NCBI GenBank assembly: GCA_040758525.1
Contig: JBFLVQ010000064.1
Coordinates: 1-23,991, forward strand
Direction: 5' to 3'
Source: JBFLVQ01 sp040758525
Lineage (GTDB): Bacteria > Acidobacteriota > Blastocatellia > Chloracidobacteriales > JADJPF01
DNA length: 23,991 bases
Part shown: in pieces, positions 7,808-15,590 of the stretch
Position numbering within the stretch: position 1 is the stretch's first letter
Layout of the letters: every line of letters starts with the position of its first letter
Notes under the pieces: model-generated
What the model saw: the letters and a program-made list of their open reading frames with translations, nothing else
Databases searched by the model: none
Told to the model about the DNA's origin: nothing
Translations under genes and position numbers: made by a program

Positions 7808-8914
7808 CTAATTTCTCTTCTCTGGTGATTGTTCGCGCCGGTACAGATAGTAAGCTGCACAAGCTCCTTCAGAAGAGACCATTGGTGCACCTAATGGATA
7901 CTCTGGTTTGCAGGCTACTCCAAAAGCAGGACATTCATGTGGTCTTTTCACACCCTGCAAAATAAGTCCACTGATACACTCTGTAGACTCTTCTACAGAA
8001 TACAAAGTCAGGTTAAAACGTTTATCAGCGTCAAAATGTGCATACTTAGCTTTCAACTCCAGCCCACTTTGCGGTATCACACCAATCCCACGCCATTTAC
8101 GTGCAGAAACTTCAAATACATCTTGCATTAGCTTTTGTGCCAGCCTATTTCCTTCACGATAAACGGAACGGCGATACTGATTCTCAACTTCCCAGCGACC
8201 TTCTTCTAACTGCTTAACACACATATAGACACCCTGCAATATATCCAGTGGTTCAAATCCAGTAACAACTATTGGCACAGCGTACTTTCTTGCAATTGGT
8301 TCGTATTCAGTATAACCCATAATGGTACAGACATGCCCAGCAGCAAGAAATCCCTGTACACAACTGTTGGGTGCAGAGAGAATAGTTTCCATTGCCGGAG
8401 GAACTAAAGCATGAGAGACAAGCATTGAGAAATTATCTATACCTTTCTGATTAGCCTGATAGACAGCCATAGCATTGGCAGGTGCAGTTGTTTCAAATCC
8501 TACTGCAAAAAATATTACCTGTTTTGTTGTATGAGCTTGAGCTATCTTAAGTGCATCCAATGGTGAGTAAACAATGCGTACATCTCCTCCATTAGCTTTA
8601 ACAGTTAATAGATCGCACTCTGTTCCAGGCACTCGTAACATATCACCAAATGAGCAGAAGATAATATCAGGGCGAGAAGCCAGCTTTATCGCTTTATCAA
8701 TGATCTCAATTGGTGTAACACAAACAGGACAGCCGGGGCCATGAACTAGAGTAATCTCTTTCGGTAATAATTTATCTATACCAAACTTTACGATTGCATG
8801 TGTCTGTCCACCACAAACCTCCATAATAGTCCAAGATCTGGTAGTAATTTGGTGGAGTGCTCCTGTACACCGTTTAATGGCACTGGCATCTCGATACTCA
8901 TCAATATATTTCAT
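7808..8914 (-). CDS. hypD: Hydrogenase maturation factor HypD
   Basis: 368 residues from the ATG at 8914. HypD is the Fe-S scaffold on which, with HypC, the Fe(CN)2CO moiety is built. The family signatures are intact: CGGQTHAI from Cys34, GPGCPVCVTP with Cys62 and Cys65, GFETTAPANA, and the C-terminal cysteine-rich segment (HECPAFGVACKP ... GACAAYY) that binds the [4Fe-4S] cluster. A TTG at 8920 could extend the protein by two residues, but AAGGA lies 8 bases before the ATG and too close to the TTG, so the ATG is preferred. The start overlaps the end of hypC by 14 bases, suggesting translational coupling. Confidence 0.96.
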   Translation of the reverse strand: MKYIDEYRDASAIKRCTGALHQITTRSWTIMEVCGGQTHAIVKFGIDKLLPKEITLVHGPGCPVCVTPIEIIDKAIKLASRPDIIFCSFGDMLRVPGTECDLLTVKANGGDVRIVYSPLDALKIAQAHTTKQVIFFAVGFETTAPANAMAVYQANQKGIDNFSMLVSHALVPPAMETILSAPNSCVQGFLAAGHVCTIMGYTEYEPIARKYAVPIVVTGFEPLDILQGVYMCVKQLEEGRWEVENQYRRSVYREGNRLAQKLMQDVFEVSARKWRGIGVIPQSGLELKAKYAHFDADKRFNLTLYSVEESTECISGLILQGVKRPHECPAFGVACKPEYPLGAPMVSSEGACAAYYLYRREQSPEKRN

Positions 8915-9155
8915 CCTCAATTTCCTTCAATGCATCCATCTCTCGCAGATAATCAAAGGTACGTTCAGCTTCTTCTCTATTCAATCTGCTGATGGCAAAA
9001 CCGACATGTACAATTACATAATCTCCTACTTGTGCTTCTGGAACATAGGCTAGATTTACTTCTTTGAAGATCCCAGCAAAATTCACTCTGCCTGTTCTGG
9101 TAAGCGGATCATCACCATTGATATTTACAATCTCTCCTGGAATTGCTAGACACAC
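8901..9155 (-). CDS. hypC: Hydrogenase maturation chaperone HypC
   Basis: 84 residues from a GTG start at 9155. HypC carries the iron moiety from HypD to the large-subunit precursor through its N-terminal cysteine, which must become residue 2. Starting at the GTG gives MCLAIPGEI, the exact family N-terminus with Cys2, and AGGGAG lies 7 bases upstream; the longer open frame back to 9194 would bury the cysteine and overlap hypF, so it is rejected. The second signature, DYVIVHVGFAIS with His50, is present. One base separates the hypF stop from this start. It overlaps hypD by 14 bases. Confidence 0.95.
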   Translation of the reverse strand: MCLAIPGEIVNINGDDPLTRTGRVNFAGIFKEVNLAYVPEAQVGDYVIVHVGFAISRLNREEAERTFDYLREMDALKEIEDEIY

Positions 9156-9156
9156 G

Positions 9157-11463
9157 CTATTGCTCCCTATTAAATAAGCTGGTTGCCGCAACAATCTGGC
9201 CTAATGCAATACCACCATCATTGGGCGGAATACGCTGATGCCAATAAGCGTTAAACCCTTCGCTCTTAAGTCGTATCACAGCCTGCTCGGTTAGATATCT
9301 ATTCTGAAAACAACCACCCGTGAGTACTACTCGCTCCTCACCAGCAAGTTTTGCTACTGCAATAATAGTTTCAACCAAAGTGTTGTGGAATTTCGCCGAT
9401 ATTCTTCCAATTGATATTTTAGATTTTAGATCTTGTAGAACTCCTTCAATGATTGATCTCCAATCTATAATCGACTCAGTGATCAGTTCAAATGGATAAG
9501 ATTCATCTGTATTTATTCCATCCAGAGCAAACTCCAGCTCCATAGCAGCCTGACCTTCAAAGCTAACTTTTTGACGAAGTCCTACTATTGATGCAACTGC
9601 ATCAAATAATCGTCCAACACTTGATGTCAATGGTGAACTGATCTTTTTCTCAAGCATTGATCTCAATATCCGTAATTCTTCTTGAGAAAAATCTGTTAAT
9701 GGTGCAAGCTCTCTCATTTCAAATAGGCCATTGCCAAAAAGCTGATAGAGCACACCGAGTGCTACTCGCCTTGGCTCTCTTAGCGCTTTCTCGCCACCAG
9801 GAAGTTGAAATAGATGAAAATGGGCAACACGTTGGAAATCTACTGATGAAGCACGTAAAAACTCACCACCCCAGATAGTTTCATCCAACCCATAACCTGT
9901 GCCATCCCAGCAGATACCTAGCACTGATCCTGTCAGTTCATTCTCAGCCATACAGGAGAGCACATGCGCATAGTGATGTTGAACGCGCACAACAGGCAAT
10001 TGACTCTGCTCAGCAAATTTTGTTGAGAGATATTCAGGATGAGTATCACAAACCACTGCAATAGGATATAGTTGATAAAGCTGCTGAAGATCTTTCACAG
10101 TTTGTTGAAAACTATTAAAAGCCTGCACAGATGCTAGATCGCCTATATGCTGGCTAACAAAGATATCTTTATCGATAGAGGCAGCAATACTATTTTTTAA
10201 GTGCGCGCCGAACGCCAGCAGAGAAGGTATATTCTCATTAAAGTGAATAGGAAGTGGAGCATATCCTCGTGCACGCCTGAGAATCAGTTCACGTCCCAGC
10301 ATTATTCGAGCAATAGAATCATCTACACGTCTAGCAATAGGTCGATTGTGAACTAGAAACAGATCGGCTATCTTGCCAAGTCGCACCAGCGCTTCAGCCT
10401 CATCAATACAGATAGACTCATCAGAAATATTGCCACTGGTCGCAATAACAGGAAATTTAAGCTCGATCATTAATAGATGATGTAATGGATTACTCGGAAG
10501 CATAATCCCCCAATAAGGATTATTAGGAGCAATACTATTCGCAGCCGTTGCAAACGTGCTGGCACGGCGACGAAGCAATACAATAGGCGTTTCTGTAGAG
10601 CAGAGTAGCCGCTCCTCTAACATAGATATTTCACAGTCTTCATCAATCATTCTCAGAGATGGATAGAGTAATGCAAATGGCTTCTCATCACGATGCTTAA
10701 GAGATCGTAATCGTTTGATCGCCTCATCATTGCCAGCATCAACAATTAGATGAAATCCGCCTATACCTTTAACTGCGATGATCTTTCCTTCTCTAATTGC
10801 AATAGTAGCCTTAAGCAATGCCTGATCTTTCCTTGAAATAATCTTTCCATTGTTATCCCATAACTCTAGCTGAGGGCCACATTCAGGACAGGCATTAGGT
10901 TGTGCATGAAAACGGCGATCAAGCGGATTTTCATACTCTTCAATGCAATTTCTGCACATCTTGAACTTTTTCATTGTTGTGCTGGTTCGATCATAAGGAA
11001 GCGCTTCAATAATCGTATAACGTGGTCCACAATTTGTGCAGTTAGTAAAAGGATAATGATAGCGCCGATTATTGATGTCTAAGACTTCATTCAAACACTC
11101 GCTACAAGTGGCAATATCAGGGAGTACAATAGCTGTCTTCTTACCAGTATTATCGCTTTCGCGAATCTCAAAATCACGATAACCGATCGGTTCTAAAAAC
11201 AATGGCTCCATGCTCTGGATAAAAGATTGTCGTGGTTTCTCTTTCTCAATATGTAGAAAAAAATTCTCCAATTGTGAGCGACTACCTTCTACATCAATAA
11301 ATACACCCTGACCAGAGTTATTCACCCAACCCTTTAATCCAAGCTCCATTGCTAGGCGATAGATAAAGGGACGAAAGCCAACACCTTGAACAGCACCATG
11401 AATTCTTATTGAAAGCCGTTCCAGATTACTTACTACCTCTTTTTGCCTATTGACTTGGCTCAT
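9157..11463 (-). CDS. hypF: Carbamoyltransferase HypF
   Basis: 768 residues, full length. HypF converts carbamoyl phosphate to carbamoyl-AMP and passes the carbamoyl group to the C-terminal cysteine of HypE, the source of the cyanide ligands. Domains in order: acylphosphatase-like (about 18-105; GAVQGVGFRPF with Arg31); a double zinc-finger region (about 118-185; CSEC ... CTNCGPRYT and CRNC ... CPECGP); a YrdC-like domain (about 205-390; IAVKGIGGFHL); and a Kae1-like C-terminal domain with HHYAH and GICWDGTGYG. All zinc-binding cysteine pairs are present. It starts 2 bases after hypA ends and is followed after one base by hypC. Confidence 0.97.
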   Translation of the reverse strand: MSQVNRQKEVVSNLERLSIRIHGAVQGVGFRPFIYRLAMELGLKGWVNNSGQGVFIDVEGSRSQLENFFLHIEKEKPRQSFIQSMEPLFLEPIGYRDFEIRESDNTGKKTAIVLPDIATCSECLNEVLDINNRRYHYPFTNCTNCGPRYTIIEALPYDRTSTTMKKFKMCRNCIEEYENPLDRRFHAQPNACPECGPQLELWDNNGKIISRKDQALLKATIAIREGKIIAVKGIGGFHLIVDAGNDEAIKRLRSLKHRDEKPFALLYPSLRMIDEDCEISMLEERLLCSTETPIVLLRRRASTFATAANSIAPNNPYWGIMLPSNPLHHLLMIELKFPVIATSGNISDESICIDEAEALVRLGKIADLFLVHNRPIARRVDDSIARIMLGRELILRRARGYAPLPIHFNENIPSLLAFGAHLKNSIAASIDKDIFVSQHIGDLASVQAFNSFQQTVKDLQQLYQLYPIAVVCDTHPEYLSTKFAEQSQLPVVRVQHHYAHVLSCMAENELTGSVLGICWDGTGYGLDETIWGGEFLRASSVDFQRVAHFHLFQLPGGEKALREPRRVALGVLYQLFGNGLFEMRELAPLTDFSQEELRILRSMLEKKISSPLTSSVGRLFDAVASIVGLRQKVSFEGQAAMELEFALDGINTDESYPFELITESIIDWRSIIEGVLQDLKSKISIGRISAKFHNTLVETIIAVAKLAGEERVVLTGGCFQNRYLTEQAVIRLKSEGFNAYWHQRIPPNDGGIALGQIVAATSLFNREQ

Positions 11464-11465
11464 TT

Positions 11466-11729
11466 CTAGCCTTCTACTTCCAAGCTGTCGAGTAAAATAT
11501 CTTGTGCATGAGGATCATTCTCATCTTTAAGTAGATCGATTACAAGTTCAGCGCCTTCCGCTGCCGTTCCCTGAGATGCATGGAGAAAATGTTCACGAAA
11601 ATGCTCTGGTGAAATATGTGATAACGCGCCAAGTTTAACCTTTACACCAGTAATTCTGGTAACCTTTTGCTCATAAGCGATCGATTCAATCTTTTTAATC
11701 AGATCTGCTAAAAGAGATAGTTCATGCAT
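11466..11729 (-). CDS. hypA: HypA-like nickel chaperone lacking the zinc domain
   Basis: 87 residues, against about 113-118 for usual HypA. HypA delivers nickel to the hydrogenase large subunit, normally with HypB. The N-terminal MHELSL (His2 and Glu3 being nickel-site residues), VKVKLGALSHISPEHF, and SQGTAAEGAEL segments align well with HypA, as does the last strand, LLDSLEVEG. The central zinc-binding insertion with its two CxxC pairs is replaced by a short acidic link (KDENDPHAQD), and the protein has no cysteine at all. There is no frameshift or leftover coding sequence, so this looks like a settled short form rather than a broken gene. It lies between the protease gene (10-base gap) and hypF. 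Confidence 0.85.
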   Translation of the reverse strand: MHELSLLADLIKKIESIAYEQKVTRITGVKVKLGALSHISPEHFREHFLHASQGTAAEGAELVIDLLKDENDPHAQDILLDSLEVEG

Positions 11730-11739
11730 ATCAATAATC

Positions 11740-12210
11740 CTATTGCTGTTTTTTTATCGTTAAGATATCCGCAAGCAACCGATCTGTTACTTCATTAACC
11801 GCTTTCTCGACTTCAGGAGTAAGCTCAACACCAGCATCGAAATTAGCGCCTTCGATTCCATAAACAATCAAGCAATTGGGAAGTTGATCGAGTGTACGGG
11901 CTAATTCAATTGCTTCGGCAACACTAAAAGCATGGGTTGAATAACGAAAGAACTTAGTTGGAATAGTCTCTCTAACAGCATCAAATCTGAATATAGTTCC
12001 TGGCTGAGATCGAGAAGATACCGCATCAATGAGAAAAACAGTTTCGGCATCTTTCCAACACTCAATTAATGCTGTGCCCTCACCACTCTCACGATGAGTC
12101 TTGATTTCTTCAATGGCTTTTTCTTCAAGCAGTGATACGACCATTAATCCTGCCGCATCATCGCTACGATAAGCGTTACCTACTCCAATAATAAGAATGT
12201 TAGAATTCAC
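11740..12210 (-). CDS. [NiFe] hydrogenase maturation protease (peptidase M52)
   Basis: 156 residues. This endopeptidase cleaves the C-terminal tail of the hydrogenase large subunit after nickel insertion. Family motifs are clear: GVGNAYRSDDAAG (9-21), FLIDAVSS with the metal-binding Asp, STHAFSVAEAIELA with the conserved His, and VYGIEGANFDAGVELTPEV. At the first nickel-binding position, where HybD/HycI usually have Glu (E16 in E. coli HybD), this protein has Asp18, a conservative change. It sits directly after the large-subunit gene it should serve (17-base gap), so it is presumably specific for that subunit. Confidence 0.93.
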   Translation of the reverse strand: MNSNILIIGVGNAYRSDDAAGLMVVSLLEEKAIEEIKTHRESGEGTALIECWKDAETVFLIDAVSSRSQPGTIFRFDAVRETIPTKFFRYSTHAFSVAEAIELARTLDQLPNCLIVYGIEGANFDAGVELTPEVEKAVNEVTDRLLADILTIKKQQ

Positions 12211-12227
12211 GATCTGCGCTCCAACAA

Positions 12228-13517
12228 TTACTCTCGTTCAAGTTTAAGCTTTAAAAAATGAGTTGCACAAGATATACAGGGATCGTAATTGCGCACGGCC
12301 TGTTCACATTGCCAGGAAAGTTTCTCAGGAGCAAGATCAATATATTTAGGAACAAAATTCCATAGATCTTTTTCTATTGTTCTCTGATTTTGAGATGTTG
12401 GAGGCACAATCTTAGCATCCAGAATAGTGCCTTTTTCATCAACTTTATAGCGATGATAGAGTGTACCTCGCGGTGCTTCTGTACAGCTATATCCAGTTGC
12501 TGCATATGGCTCAATATCTACCGCCGGTCTTTCTGGTTGTTCATACTCGTTAATAATATGCAACGCTTCATCACAAGCATAAAGGATCTCAATACTACGA
12601 ACAATAATACTCTTGAATGGGTTGTAGCATTCCTTACCTAATCCAGCAACATTTGCTGCTTGTTGAGCAATGGACGAAAGCTGATTGAAGTTTAAGCTAT
12701 AACGTGCGAGTGGCCCAACAAAATAAGCTCCACGTGCTTTCAAAACTGAATGTAGCGCATTTGAATGTTCAACATGCTCTTCAATAAAGTGAGCATCATA
12801 TTCTTGGGCAGAAATGTCTAATCCTTTATTAGATATCAACCTACCCTCATTAAAAGGATACTCATCTGGATGGTGTAACGCGACCAATTCATAATCTTGA
12901 TCAAATTCGGGAAAATCGAAAGTAGACACCCATTCTACAGTCTCTATAGCAGCATCTCGTGCCCATTTTAGCCTTTCTGTCAATGGTGCAAGCTCTTTTT
13001 TGTTAGGCACTCTATAAAAACCACCAACACGAACATTAATCGGATGAATCTCTCTACCACCGATGAGTGTAACGATCTCATTACCAGCTTTTTTTAATTG
13101 CAATCCACGTTTAACAATCTCTGGATAGTCCTTTGCCATTGCTACTGCGCTCTCATAGCCAAGAAAATCTGGCGCATGTAGCATATAAACATGTAATGTA
13201 TGACTCTCTATCCACTCACCACAGTAGATGAGCCTGCGCAGTGTTCTTAACGCACCAGTGACTTTAATCCCCAAAGCATTCTCTATTGCATGAACAGCAC
13301 TCATCTGATAAGCGACTGGACAGATCCCACATATGCGGGCAGTAATATCAGGAGCTTCGCTAAAAGATCGTCCGCGCAAGAATGCTTCAAAGAAACGTGG
13401 TGGCTCAAAGATCTTTAATTTAACATCAACAACTTGATCCCCTTTAACCTTTATATATAAACCACCTTCGCCTTCAACACGTGCCAGATAATCGACCTTT
13501 ATCGTTCTACTCTTCAT
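12228..13517 (-). CDS. [NiFe] hydrogenase large (alpha) subunit, group 3b type
   Basis: 429 residues from the ATG at 13517. It holds the NiFe active site that splits or makes H2. The N-terminal motif RICGIC gives Cys63 and Cys66; the C-terminal motif DPCISCATH gives Cys414 and Cys417. A nine-residue tail (FLKLKLERE) after His420 is the substrate of the adjacent maturation protease. AAGGAGAG just upstream fixes this start; the open frame continues 30 codons further into the small-subunit gene but has no ribosome binding site and lacks conservation, so it is excluded. The start overlaps the small-subunit gene by 11 bases. Sequence and neighbours fit the soluble NAD(P)-linked sulfhydrogenase-like group 3b. 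Confidence 0.96.
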   Translation of the reverse strand: MKSRTIKVDYLARVEGEGGLYIKVKGDQVVDVKLKIFEPPRFFEAFLRGRSFSEAPDITARICGICPVAYQMSAVHAIENALGIKVTGALRTLRRLIYCGEWIESHTLHVYMLHAPDFLGYESAVAMAKDYPEIVKRGLQLKKAGNEIVTLIGGREIHPINVRVGGFYRVPNKKELAPLTERLKWARDAAIETVEWVSTFDFPEFDQDYELVALHHPDEYPFNEGRLISNKGLDISAQEYDAHFIEEHVEHSNALHSVLKARGAYFVGPLARYSLNFNQLSSIAQQAANVAGLGKECYNPFKSIIVRSIEILYACDEALHIINEYEQPERPAVDIEPYAATGYSCTEAPRGTLYHRYKVDEKGTILDAKIVPPTSQNQRTIEKDLWNFVPKYIDLAPEKLSWQCEQAVRNYDPCISCATHFLKLKLERE

Positions 13518-14280
13518 GAGATTCGCTCTCCTTACGGAAGGGCTCGGCATATGCATTGTAGCTGCGAAACAATTGCACAAGATGCTGATCGCCAACACCC
13601 TGCCCATTCAACCAGGCGCTTAACGAAGTGGTATTAGGTGTCTCTTTTGGACCAAAGCAACCGTAACAGCCGCGTTGATAACTAGGACAGAGCGCATTAC
13701 AACCGGCATGAGTTACTGGGCCAAGACAGGCTGTACCATGTGCAACCATTACACAAACATTGCCGCGTAGTTTGCATTCAATGCAAACACTGTGTGGTGG
13801 AGTATTGGGTTTACGATGATTAAGAAATGCGCTGATAACTTCAACAAGCTGATGCTTATTTATTGGACAACCACGCAATTCAAAATCGACACGAACATGC
13901 TCGGCAATTGGAGTTGATGTCTCCAATGTTGAAATATATTCAGGCCGAGCATAGACAATGGAGATAAACTCTTTTACATCTTTGAAATTCTTGAGTGCCT
14001 GAATACCACCAGCCGTTGCACAAGCACCAATAGTTATCAAATATTTTGAGTTCTTACGGACTTGATGAATGCGTTCTCTATCGTGGGCAGTAGTAATAGA
14101 TCCTTCTACCAACGAGAGATCATAAGGGCCTTTTACAATCGCGCGTGATGCTTCAGGAAAGTTTGCTATTTCAACTTGGCCAGCAACGGCCAAAAGCTCA
14201 TCTTCACAATCGAGCAGACTCAATTGACATCCATCACAAGATGCAAATTTCCATACAGCAAGTTTAGGTTTACGTCTCAT
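13507..14280 (-). CDS. [NiFe] hydrogenase small (delta) subunit
   Basis: 257 residues. This subunit carries Fe-S clusters between the NiFe site and the flavin subunit. The proximal-cluster ligands are visible: ASCDGC (Cys15, Cys18), GACATAGG (Cys87) and RGCP (Cys138). A second cysteine set typical of group 3 enzymes follows: CIEC (166, 169), Cys176, Cys185, Cys194, Cys198, Cys205 and Cys208, enough for two more clusters. There is no Tat signal, so the enzyme is cytosolic. It begins 2 bases after the gamma-subunit stop and overlaps the alpha gene. Confidence 0.95.
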   Translation of the reverse strand: MRRKPKLAVWKFASCDGCQLSLLDCEDELLAVAGQVEIANFPEASRAIVKGPYDLSLVEGSITTAHDRERIHQVRKNSKYLITIGACATAGGIQALKNFKDVKEFISIVYARPEYISTLETSTPIAEHVRVDFELRGCPINKHQLVEVISAFLNHRKPNTPPHSVCIECKLRGNVCVMVAHGTACLGPVTHAGCNALCPSYQRGCYGCFGPKETPNTTSLSAWLNGQGVGDQHLVQLFRSYNAYAEPFRKESESHEE

Positions 14281-14282
14281 TT

Positions 14283-15116
14283 TTAGATCTCACGTTTACC
14301 AAAAAAAGGTGCTATTTCAGGATAGCGAAAGACTGGACCATCTTTACAAATAAATGCTGGGCCTAGTTGGCAATGCCCACAAAAACCTACAGCACATTTC
14401 ATATTTCGCTCCATAGAGATAAAAATATTATTCATCTCAACACCGTGTCTCTCTAGATCCATTATGGCAAAGCGCATCATTACTTCTGGTCCGCAGATCA
14501 TAGCGACCGTATTTGCTGGATTAAATTGAGCTCTAGGAATTAAAGTAGTAACCACACCCACATCGCCACGCCAATCTTTTGTTGCATAATCGACCGTCAC
14601 ACCAATTTGTAGATCAAAGCGACCACGCCATCTCTCAATCTCTCGCCGGTAGATCTGATCCTTTGGTGTTCTTGCACCATAGAGCAGTGCTACTTTGCCA
14701 TAATCGGAGCGATGTGCAAGGATATAATAAAGAACTGGCCGCAAAGGAGCGAGCCCAATACCACCAGTTATAATTAACAGATCTCTACCTTTTGCTTTAT
14801 CAACGGGCCAAGAGGTGCCAAATGGACCACGCAATCCGACCATATCACCAGGTTTTAATTGTCGCAGAGCTTTAGTGACAGTACCAACAGCACGAATGGT
14901 ATGGAGAACAGGCATAGGTTTATCCGGATTACCACTAATTGAAATAGCCACTTCACCAATACCAAAACTGTAAAGCATATTGAATTGGCCTGGAGCAAAT
15001 GAGAATCTACTATTCTCATTCACTGGCTCAAGCTCAAGAGTAAAAGTATCGTGATTTTCTGATCGCTTTTGCCGAATATGAAAACTCTCCGGCAGCATTG
15101 GATCATTAGATATCAT
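14283..15116 (-). CDS. Hydrogenase gamma subunit, FAD/NAD(P)-binding reductase
   Basis: 277 residues. This ferredoxin-NADP reductase-type subunit exchanges electrons with NAD(P)H. An FAD-binding beta-barrel covers about residues 10-100 (APGQFNMLYSFGIGEVAISIS), followed by a nucleotide-binding domain (about 110-230; LLIITGGIGLAPLRPVLYY). At the C-terminus CAVGFCGHC ... C (Cys241, 246, 249, 257) binds a [2Fe-2S] cluster, as in dihydroorotate dehydrogenase electron-transfer subunits. It lies 12 bases after the cyclic-nucleotide-domain gene. NADP preference is expected for group 3b but cannot be read directly. Confidence 0.94.
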   Translation of the reverse strand: MISNDPMLPESFHIRQKRSENHDTFTLELEPVNENSRFSFAPGQFNMLYSFGIGEVAISISGNPDKPMPVLHTIRAVGTVTKALRQLKPGDMVGLRGPFGTSWPVDKAKGRDLLIITGGIGLAPLRPVLYYILAHRSDYGKVALLYGARTPKDQIYRREIERWRGRFDLQIGVTVDYATKDWRGDVGVVTTLIPRAQFNPANTVAMICGPEVMMRFAIMDLERHGVEMNNIFISMERNMKCAVGFCGHCQLGPAFICKDGPVFRYPEIAPFFGKREI

Positions 15117-15128
15117 AGTTATTCTCTT

Positions 15129-15590
15129 TCAGTAACGAACTCCATAAACATCGAGCAGTTGCATTCGTGTAGCTTGTAATCGTTGCGCAATAATCTGAGC
15201 AAATCGTTTCATCAGTTCGTAGCCAAGGTTACTATTGGCCTCGCATTTTTCTCTCAAGCATTTACCATCAAGCTCAAAGGCTCTGGTGGCTTCAACGGCT
15301 TGAGCATCAAAATACCAGCGATAGGGAGGAACTAGCCAAGACCAGCCCAGAACTTCACCATTTCCAAGTGTCTGGATCGTAATTGGACCAGCATTAGGAG
15401 AGTAGATATCGAGTGATACTCTTCCTTCGCGAATAAGATAGAACTTATCGGCCTGCTCACCTTCGCGAAAAAGATAGTCCCCAGCTTTGAAACGCACATT
15501 ACGTGCGCAACCAATAATAAATTGTAGATAACTGGTGTCTAGATCTTTCAGCAATGGATGTTCTACCAATATTGGCTCAAGTGTATTCAT
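15129..15590 (-). CDS. Cyclic-nucleotide-binding-domain protein without DNA-binding domain
   Basis: 153 residues. One cNMP-binding domain (about 12-130), FKAGDYLFREGEQADKFYLIREGRVSL, then an alpha helix ending at residue 153. There is no helix-turn-helix, so despite its CRP-like fold it should not bind DNA. The phosphate-binding cassette is unlike CRP: GEVLGWSWLVPPYRWYFDA (79-97) replaces the GEL...RSA pattern, so cAMP binding is doubtful. Its start codon shares one base with the stop of the beta-subunit gene (TAATG), and it lies inside the structural gene block, which implies stoichiometric production and a role as an accessory or ligand-sensing partner of the hydrogenase. That role is inferred. 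Confidence 0.85.
   Translation of the reverse strand: MNTLEPILVEHPLLKDLDTSYLQFIIGCARNVRFKAGDYLFREGEQADKFYLIREGRVSLDIYSPNAGPITIQTLGNGEVLGWSWLVPPYRWYFDAQAVEATRAFELDGKCLREKCEANSNLGYELMKRFAQIIAQRLQATRMQLLDVYGVRY

Noticed and set aside
9156..9194. Longer HypC start at 9194.
   Set aside because: It would overlap hypF and move the essential Cys away from position 2; the GTG at 9155 with AGGGAG fits exactly.
13518..13607. A 30-codon upstream extension of the hydrogenase large subunit.
   Set aside because: It lies inside the small-subunit gene, has no ribosome binding site and is not like family N-termini; the ATG at 13517 follows AAGGAGAG.
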